Positions 19,408 to 25,080 of a DNA stretch of 25,080 nucleotides are shown in pieces (position 1 is the first letter of the stretch; each line of letters begins with the position of its first letter). The position numbers were made by a program, and so were the translations under genes. The stretch spans positions 1 to 25,080 of the forward strand of contig JNEM01016992.1 in assembly GCA_000697335.1 (NCBI GenBank), given 5' to 3'. The stretch comes from Conidiobolus incongruus B7586. Taxonomy: Eukaryota > Entomophthoromycota > Entomophthoromycetes > Entomophthorales > Conidiobolaceae. The notes under the pieces are model-generated. The model saw nothing but the letters and a program-made list of their open reading frames with translations, did not search any database and was not told the origin of the DNA.

Positions 19408-21626
19408 TATATATATAATTCAAAACTATTTATTTTCTTATTTTTTTGTATATATTTTTTTATTTGAAATTAATAATATGTTTGAAAAATCAGAAATTAA
19501 AAAATTTCCTATTTTTTTAATTCTATAGTAATAACATATTAGTTTCCAAATGTTATTACATGATTAGTAATTCAAGTAAACAAGATATAACAGTTAATTG
19601 AATATTTCAGTATTTATTTTCTTAGTGAAAATTGTAATATTTTGATTTTATTAAATGATTATTTCAATATATAAAATAATTATTGTTAAATATATTTAAT
19701 ATATTTTTAATAAAATATTTCCATAGTTGATAAGATTTATAAAACCATATAAATAGAAAAGTATAATATAGTTCATTTAATTGTAATCTAATCTATTAAC
19801 TATCAATTTGTGAATTTTTCAGATGAAGTATCAACATTGACATACAGTCAAGTCTCCCAAAATTAATTAGCAAATTAATAATAATGCAGGTATAATTATT
19901 AATACACCATTAAGTATTCCAAAAATAATATATAAATTGATTGAAAATATAATCAAAATTGATATTATATCTTAATATACAACAATGATAGTAACTTATC
20001 TATTAATACTAATCATATATTATTGATAATCGAGATTAAAAATCTTGATTTGGTTGTCCAATCAATTCAATAAAAAGGTTTAATAATTTGAGGTGGATTG
20101 ACTATTCAAATAGTGAATTAATATTTCATTTATCTGTTTACAGAATGTTAGGAATATTGAACTTGGATTTTGACATTTGTGTCTGTGTATTGGATTTTGA
20201 AAATTTTATTAAAATAATGTAATTTATTAGATCTATATTTTATAAAATATAGATTGTATTATATTTTATACTGATAATATAGTATTACTCTTCATAATGA
20301 TTAAATAAATAGACGTGTAATAGCATATCACTATATTTCAAAAACTTTAATTAATATACCTAAAATTCTATGAAATAAACTCAATGATTTGATAAGATAG
20401 AGTTATAGTCATTTGATAATAAAAATAAATTATTTTCAGATTTGGTTTAATTAATAAATATATATTGATTTTGAATATATATAAACATATTCCAATCAAA
20501 TATTTAAAAGACTAAACAGTGACTCGAATTTTCAATAGTATTGGCCTATTTCCCATTCAACAATATAATAATCATATTAATATTTTATTATACAATGAAA
20601 TGCTCATTGATTAACATAGGCCTATATGTATTATATTTATTCTTTTCAACTTGTATCATATTTATGAAGATGAAATAATATTCAAAGAATAAATCTATTT
20701 AAATAAAGCCTTTATATCAATTTAAAGGAATATAATAGCCCATAATTATTTTATTGATATAGGTTATTAATCAAATATGATGTCTCTGATAAGGAGTAAA
20801 ATGATATACACGTTATTACATTCATTTTTAATTAGAAATATATTAAAAAATAAGTATTTTAAATCATACTTGGTTTAATCTCAATTATTGATAAAATAGT
20901 GTTATCTATTAGCAGTAGCACCAAAATATGATTAAATGGAAAAATTAATTATAAAGCAGTATAAATTTATTACAAAGTTTTAATAAAATTCCTTCAATAA
21001 TTTAGCTTCAATTAATTTTAATGATTTATTTTAATTTATTCCAGTTGAAATCATTTATAAAATTTTTCTATTAAATTTTTAAATTTTAATTAAGATAACT
21101 AATTACAAGTAGTTAAAACAAATTGTGAAACAAAACATATCAATTTGAGGAGATTATGTTGAAAAAAATTGAGGTTTTTATTATTAGAAAATTTCAATTA
21201 TTCAATTACCTTATTAAAGAATACAATTTGGTCGATAGATAAAAGATATTCAAAGAATTTGGGTAAAAAAGGGGTTAATCACCAATTGTTCTTATATAAT
21301 TACGTATATAGTTCAGTCACCACCAATTTATTTTGAATGCCAAATTATGAACCAATCAAATCAAAAGATTAAAATTGATAAATTAGGTTGATATGACTAA
21401 AAATTTTCGGATCTTGACTAAATTGAGTAAGGTTCATTGATTCAATATAGATAAGTTTTGAAGTGAAACTGATTTGAACCTGAATGAATATATATTAACT
21501 TGAAAGGACGATATTATTGATTTTTTACGAAGCTCTTATTAATCATTTTTCATTATCATCTCCAATATTCTGTAATATATTATAATATTAAATCAAATCA
21601 TTTTATGATTTAGCTAAGCATCACTT

Positions 21627-21634
21627 TATATATA
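21627..21634 (+). promoter_or_regulatory. probable TATA box (TATATATA) of the alpha-arrestin gene
   Basis: TATATATA about 50 bases before the ATG at 21684. Plausible placement, weak on its own. Confidence 0.35.
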
Positions 21635-21683
21635 TCACATTATTTATTTCTTAGTATCAAGAATAATCTTTTAATTCCTTTTA

Positions 21684-22784
21684 ATGGCTTTAATTAACAG
21701 ATCTTTTGAGATATCGTCCCATTCTAAATGTAAAAATAACGATTTAAAAAGGCATACCACCTTTAGCGGTTTTGTGAATAGTGATCAATCCACTCCGCCC
21801 CATTTGAAATCCATCATATCTTGTGATGTTCATATGGCCAATGACATGGCATGCTTAGGAGCAGAGTCTAAAGGACGGACCATCATACAAGGGGTTGTAA
21901 GAGTGTATACATTGAAGGAAATCGTCTTAGAAGAATTTCAAGTCGAAATAATTGGCGAGTCGAGTATAAAATCTACACCAAAATTATTTAGAAAATTTCA
22001 GACCATGCCCTCTCAGAGTAGTAAACATCAATTTCTTCACTTGATTCAATCAATCGTAGTGCCTAGTCAACCAATGCGATTTGGAGCAAGGCAGCACTAC
22101 TTACCCTTTGAATTCATGATTAACAAAGAATTACCAACTACATATGATACTTTTCTAGCTAAAATATCCTACTCTGTAATTGTCTCCATCAAATCACCTG
22201 AGATTACTCCCATGAGATTGATCCATCCTTTCAAGGTTCTCAGATGTTGTTTGAATAAGTATGAACCCCATCAACCTCTACCTTACCAGGAAATACTGCA
22301 TGTTGAACATAGTTTAATGATCAAACTGCATATTCCCAAAGTAATTTTTCCTAACGAAAAATATGCAGGTTTAAAGCTAGAAATTCAAAAGTTACGATCC
22401 GCTGTACATTGGCCAAAATCTATATCCATTAGCATCATACAGAAGACTTCTTTATTAACCAATATCAACCACCCAGACCAAATCAAAAATGAGACAAAAA
22501 CATATGCAGTTAGGAACATCCACCTCTCTTCAAGAAGAGATCAGGAATTGATTCAGTTAGAGGCACTTTTATGGATTTTCAAAGGATCGAAACTCAAATT
22601 TTCTACTGATACTTACCTAATATCTGTTCAGCACTTACTTAAAGTCCAATTTCAATTTCCAATATTTAGAAACAAATCTATTACCCTTATAATTCCTGTT
22701 CAACTTCAAGCTTATCCTAAAGAATGTTTAGAAATGGGAAGTCCACCAACATATATTCCTCCTCCCTCATATTCTTTATATTGA
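21684..22784 (+). CDS. alpha-arrestin (ART/ARRDC family) with two C-terminal PPxY motifs
   Basis: An intronless 366-residue protein. Residues 62-95 (GRTIIQGVVRVYTLKEIVLE then FQVEIIGES) and 137-170 (RQHYLPFEFMINKELPTTYD then ISYSVIVSI) match the arrestin N-domain, including the hallmark LPFEF...LP. Residues about 205-345 form the arrestin C-domain, ending in a strand pair (LLKVQFQF, SITLIIPVQLQ). The tail has PPTY (354-357) and PPSY (360-363), ligands of WW domains in Nedd4/Rsp5 ubiquitin ligases. Such proteins recruit the ligase to nutrient transporters or receptors at the plasma membrane or endosomes and so drive their endocytosis. The cargo cannot be told from sequence. It is on the short side of fungal ARTs, with a very short tail. 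A decayed relative lies tail to tail just downstream. Confidence 0.88.
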   Translation: MALINRSFEISSHSKCKNNDLKRHTTFSGFVNSDQSTPPHLKSIISCDVHMANDMACLGAESKGRTIIQGVVRVYTLKEIVLEEFQVEIIGESSIKSTPKLFRKFQTMPSQSSKHQFLHLIQSIVVPSQPMRFGARQHYLPFEFMINKELPTTYDTFLAKISYSVIVSIKSPEITPMRLIHPFKVLRCCLNKYEPHQPLPYQEILHVEHSLMIKLHIPKVIFPNEKYAGLKLEIQKLRSAVHWPKSISISIIQKTSLLTNINHPDQIKNETKTYAVRNIHLSSRRDQELIQLEALLWIFKGSKLKFSTDTYLISVQHLLKVQFQFPIFRNKSITLIIPVQLQAYPKECLEMGSPPTYIPPPSYSLY

Positions 22785-23114
22785 TCTTTAATAAATATAT
22801 TAATTGATGTGTTATATATTGATCAGGGGCAATGATAATGTATTTATTTTCAAAAAATTAAATTATTTGTTTTCATATTCAAGGTTATTGATAGAGCTTA
22901 TAAAATTTATTATATTAAAATTAATTTTGAAATAGAAGATAAAAAATTTATTTTATAATATATCATTATTTTGGTTATTTAATAATTTAAATCAGTATAA
23001 TCGATACAATTGACCATTAAAAAAATTATTAACAAAAATAATGAAATAAAAAAATATGTTTATAATTTATATATGTTAAAATATATAGAAAATATAAGAA
23101 AATATAAGAAAATA
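22785..23114. other. intergenic region between the arrestin gene and the arrestin relic
   Basis: It holds an AATAAA (22790-22795) six bases after the arrestin stop and, at 23088-23114, a tandem 10-base repeat. Nothing coding is visible. Confidence 0.5.
23088..23114. repeat. short tandem repeat, 10-base unit
   Basis: The unit AATATAAGAA occurs twice in a row (23091-23100 and 23101-23110) with partial copies on both sides. Confidence 0.7.
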
Positions 23115-24013
23115 ACAGATAAATGATTTTTGAGGATGATATTGAATACTTTGGATGGGTATATTGCCCAAAAGCTTCATAAACGGAAATATTGTAATCC
23201 TCAACATTGACTAATATTTCGCTGGAAACTACTGGGAATGAAATGGTATACTCTAAAATAAAATAAAAAATAAAATGAGTAATTGTTTTACTAATAACGA
23301 AACCTTATCAAAAACTATCTAAATAATATTTAACTAGTAATAACTTCAAATATTGATAATAGGCCTACTAAAGTCAATTCTTTTTTCTTTAATATAATCT
23401 GGATTTCTATTTACAGTTTGAACAATTTTACACTGCTTACCTTTAATAAATATTTCAAAAGGCAAAAATTTGGCCAGGAGCATTTGTCGTGAAGGAAGTC
23501 CGAGTCTAGGTTAAGGTTGTTGTCCAGCAAATCTTTTGTTTGTTAATCATAAAATATAGTAATTGATAATTATCATGTTATTTCATGGGGTTGCTCTAGG
23601 ATCCAGGATTTGAATCTCAGTTTCTGTTAGACAATATTTAACGCTCGATTATACTCTTTCAATCGCTATAAATTCAATTGAATTGTAAGATATTAAGATT
23701 AAAGTTATTAAAACAATATTGTTTCAAATCACAAACCCTAATTGACATGATACTTTTCAAAAAAATAGATTTTTCTAAAGATAAAAAGCATATTATTAAT
23801 ATATAATATTTAATATTTGATACCTCATAATCAAAAAACTTTAAATTAATCTTAAATTTGGAATTCTTCAATACTTCAATAAGAATTCTTTAACATTTGG
23901 CATATGGTAGCTAGAATTTATTAGTATTAACTTTTAATTTTTTAAACGTGTTCACTGCTAATAGGAAGAAGAACTAGATATAGTTTTTTTAATTATTTAC
24001 CAGCTGTCTCCAT
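23115..24013 (-). pseudogene. decayed alpha-arrestin paralogue
   Basis: Three collinear protein-like blocks on the minus strand resemble the intact arrestin next door. Block 1 (about 23717-23766) reads FLKSIMSIRVCD, compared with LKSIISCDVH. Block 2 (about 23440-23515) reads LPSRQMLLAKFLPFEIFIKG, compared with VPSQPMRFGARQHYLPFEFM. Block 3 (about 23140-23254) begins after a good TTTTAG acceptor with YTISFPVVSSEI and ends in GQYTHPKYSIS, resembling the last arrestin strand and a degenerate PPxY tail (PPSYSLY). A TATA-like TATAAAAA at 24074-24081 and a possible first exon at 24013 (META, then a GTAAAT donor) remain. The blocks lie in different frames with stops between them, and about 150 residues of the arrestin C-domain are missing, so it is read as a pseudogene. 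A multi-exon, strongly shortened gene is the less likely alternative. Confidence 0.5.
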
Positions 24014-25080
24014 TTTTACAGAATTTTAAATTTTAACTGAAATTAAACTTATCAATTTAAATGGAGTAAAAGATTTTTATACCTTACTTATCATTAATGT
24101 CACAGTTTATTTTCATAAATGATTAATATTTATCAAAATTTGACATATGATTACTTTAATCTTTTATCGGTATGAATAGTTTCTACTATTACTATTGATT
24201 TTTCAATTATAATATTCATTTATTATGAATATTATCATTAGAAATGATTATATATATATATATATAAAATTAACTTTTTCTATTTTAATGAATTTATGAA
24301 AAATTATATTGATAAAAACATTTATTATTAGCCTTTTCAATGCTATAAAATTGTATATGAATTATTATTTAGAATTAGTATTATGATTTAATATATTTAT
24401 AAAATCTTATAAAGTGTTTAAAAATACTAATATTTTCATTTATTTATTTTGAATTGATTTAAATATAATTATTTTTCAACAAAATTATCTTGGAAAACCA
24501 AAATTTTTTATTTTTTGAAACTTATGTTATAATTTTATAAATAACAGATATATTAACATAGTCAATATTTAAAGTTTAAAAATTAAATTGAAATATTTAC
24601 TTGAAAAAATGGCAAGTTTCTTAATCTCTGACTTTTCAATTATATAGTTAGTTATAAAAATTAATTATATATACAAAATATATATTTATAACTATTTTCT
24701 TATTATAATATTTCTATATAAAAATTCATTATTGAATTCAATTGTTGTTAAATTAAATAATAATCATTATAAGGCTTTAATTTTATTCAAACTTAATTAT
24801 ATATAATTTCATATTATTTAAGATTTTTTAAAAATATATAAAAACGATGTTTATTATAAATTTATAATTTAATATTAAAAAGAATATTAAATAAATATTA
24901 CTAAAATCAAAAAACTAATTTTTACTATTATTTTTCATTTATTAATAAGGTAAAAAAATATATTGAAAAACATTTATTAATTATAATTTAAGGATTATAT
25001 AAATAATCAAATATCTATTATATTATTATATCATTATATTATTATATTTTAAATTAAAAATTAATATAAAATAATTTAAT
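24014..25080. other. AT-rich right end of the window
   Basis: No coding stretch or RNA gene is visible. It includes the TATA-like site upstream of the arrestin relic (24074-24081) and an 18-base TA run (24249-24266). Confidence 0.6.
24249..24266. repeat. (TA)9 microsatellite
   Basis: Nine uninterrupted TA units, seen directly. Confidence 0.85.

Larger units (their letters stand above)
18251..21683. other. 3.4-kb gene-free region containing a library adapter
   Basis: No gene is supported. The stretch contains a 19-base Tn5 mosaic end at 19389-19407, described separately, so its left and right parts may not be neighbours in the genome. From about 18950 to 19388 the sequence is rich in long T and A runs. 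A short signal-peptide-like start at 18903 and splice-like patches near 19820 and 20140 exist but do not add up to genes. The last ~60 bases hold the arrestin promoter. Confidence 0.55.

Noticed and set aside
19800-20225. Splice-acceptor-like patches followed by short frames
   Set aside because: The open stretches are 15-25 codons, do not join in frame, and show no homology.
23590-23640. tRNA-like B-box (GATTCAAATC on the minus strand)
   Set aside because: The bases around it do not pair into a T-arm, and no acceptor stem or anticodon arm can be drawn.
23674-23871. Minus-strand 65-codon frame as an independent gene
   Set aside because: Composition is simple (Ile, Asn, Lys, Phe) and part of it coincides with a block of the arrestin relic; no start context or homology of its own.
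1-25080. CRISPR arrays, bacterial operons or ribosome-binding sites
   Set aside because: No regularly spaced repeats; spliced eukaryotic genes show that bacterial features are not expected.

Overview
The window looks like nuclear DNA of an early-diverging, very AT-rich fungus. Three things point there. A fungal-specific transcription-factor (MHR) domain protein sits next to an alpha-arrestin with PPxY motifs and a secreted proteinase-K-type subtilase. Introns are short (53-63 nt) and mostly begin GTAA. DALRD3- and SRA1-type genes are present, which the familiar yeasts lack as stand-alone genes. An entomophthoralean or zoopagomycete relative (Conidiobolus-like) would fit, but that placement is an inference. 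No ribosomal, tRNA or CRISPR feature was found.

Layout. 1-1451 is gene-free. 1452-2609 (+) is an intact secreted subtilase. 2900-3175 (+) is a relic of a small secreted protein. 4252-4698 (-) is a small four-helix membrane protein with a TATA box. 4699-8799 is a long gene-poor desert. 8800-10149 (+) is a Gag-like domain joined to a signal peptide, a lumenal stretch and a membrane helix. A compact gene cluster follows: a DALRD3-like degenerate arginyl-tRNA synthetase (10688-12550, +, two exons), an OCIA-like mitochondrial-type membrane protein (12899-13921, -, six exons), an MHR protein without a visible zinc cluster (14199-15845, -), and an SRA1-domain protein (17649-18250, -, three exons). 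18251-21683 is gene-free and contains an exact 19-base Tn5 mosaic end at 19389-19407, so the assembly may be chimeric there. 21684-22784 (+) is an intact alpha-arrestin, and 23115-24013 (-) holds the decayed remains of a second arrestin, tail to tail with it.

How the genes relate. There is no operon-like system. The intact genes are housekeeping or regulatory: tRNA modification (DALRD3), mitochondrial membrane (OCIA-like), ubiquitin-ligase adaptor (arrestin), transcription (MHR) and secretion of a protease. The most unusual items are the membrane-anchored Gag-like protein, the fungal DALRD3 with a lost HIGH motif, and the library adapter inside the sequence. The exon structures of four genes or relics were worked out by eye from frame and splice-site agreement and have no transcript support.
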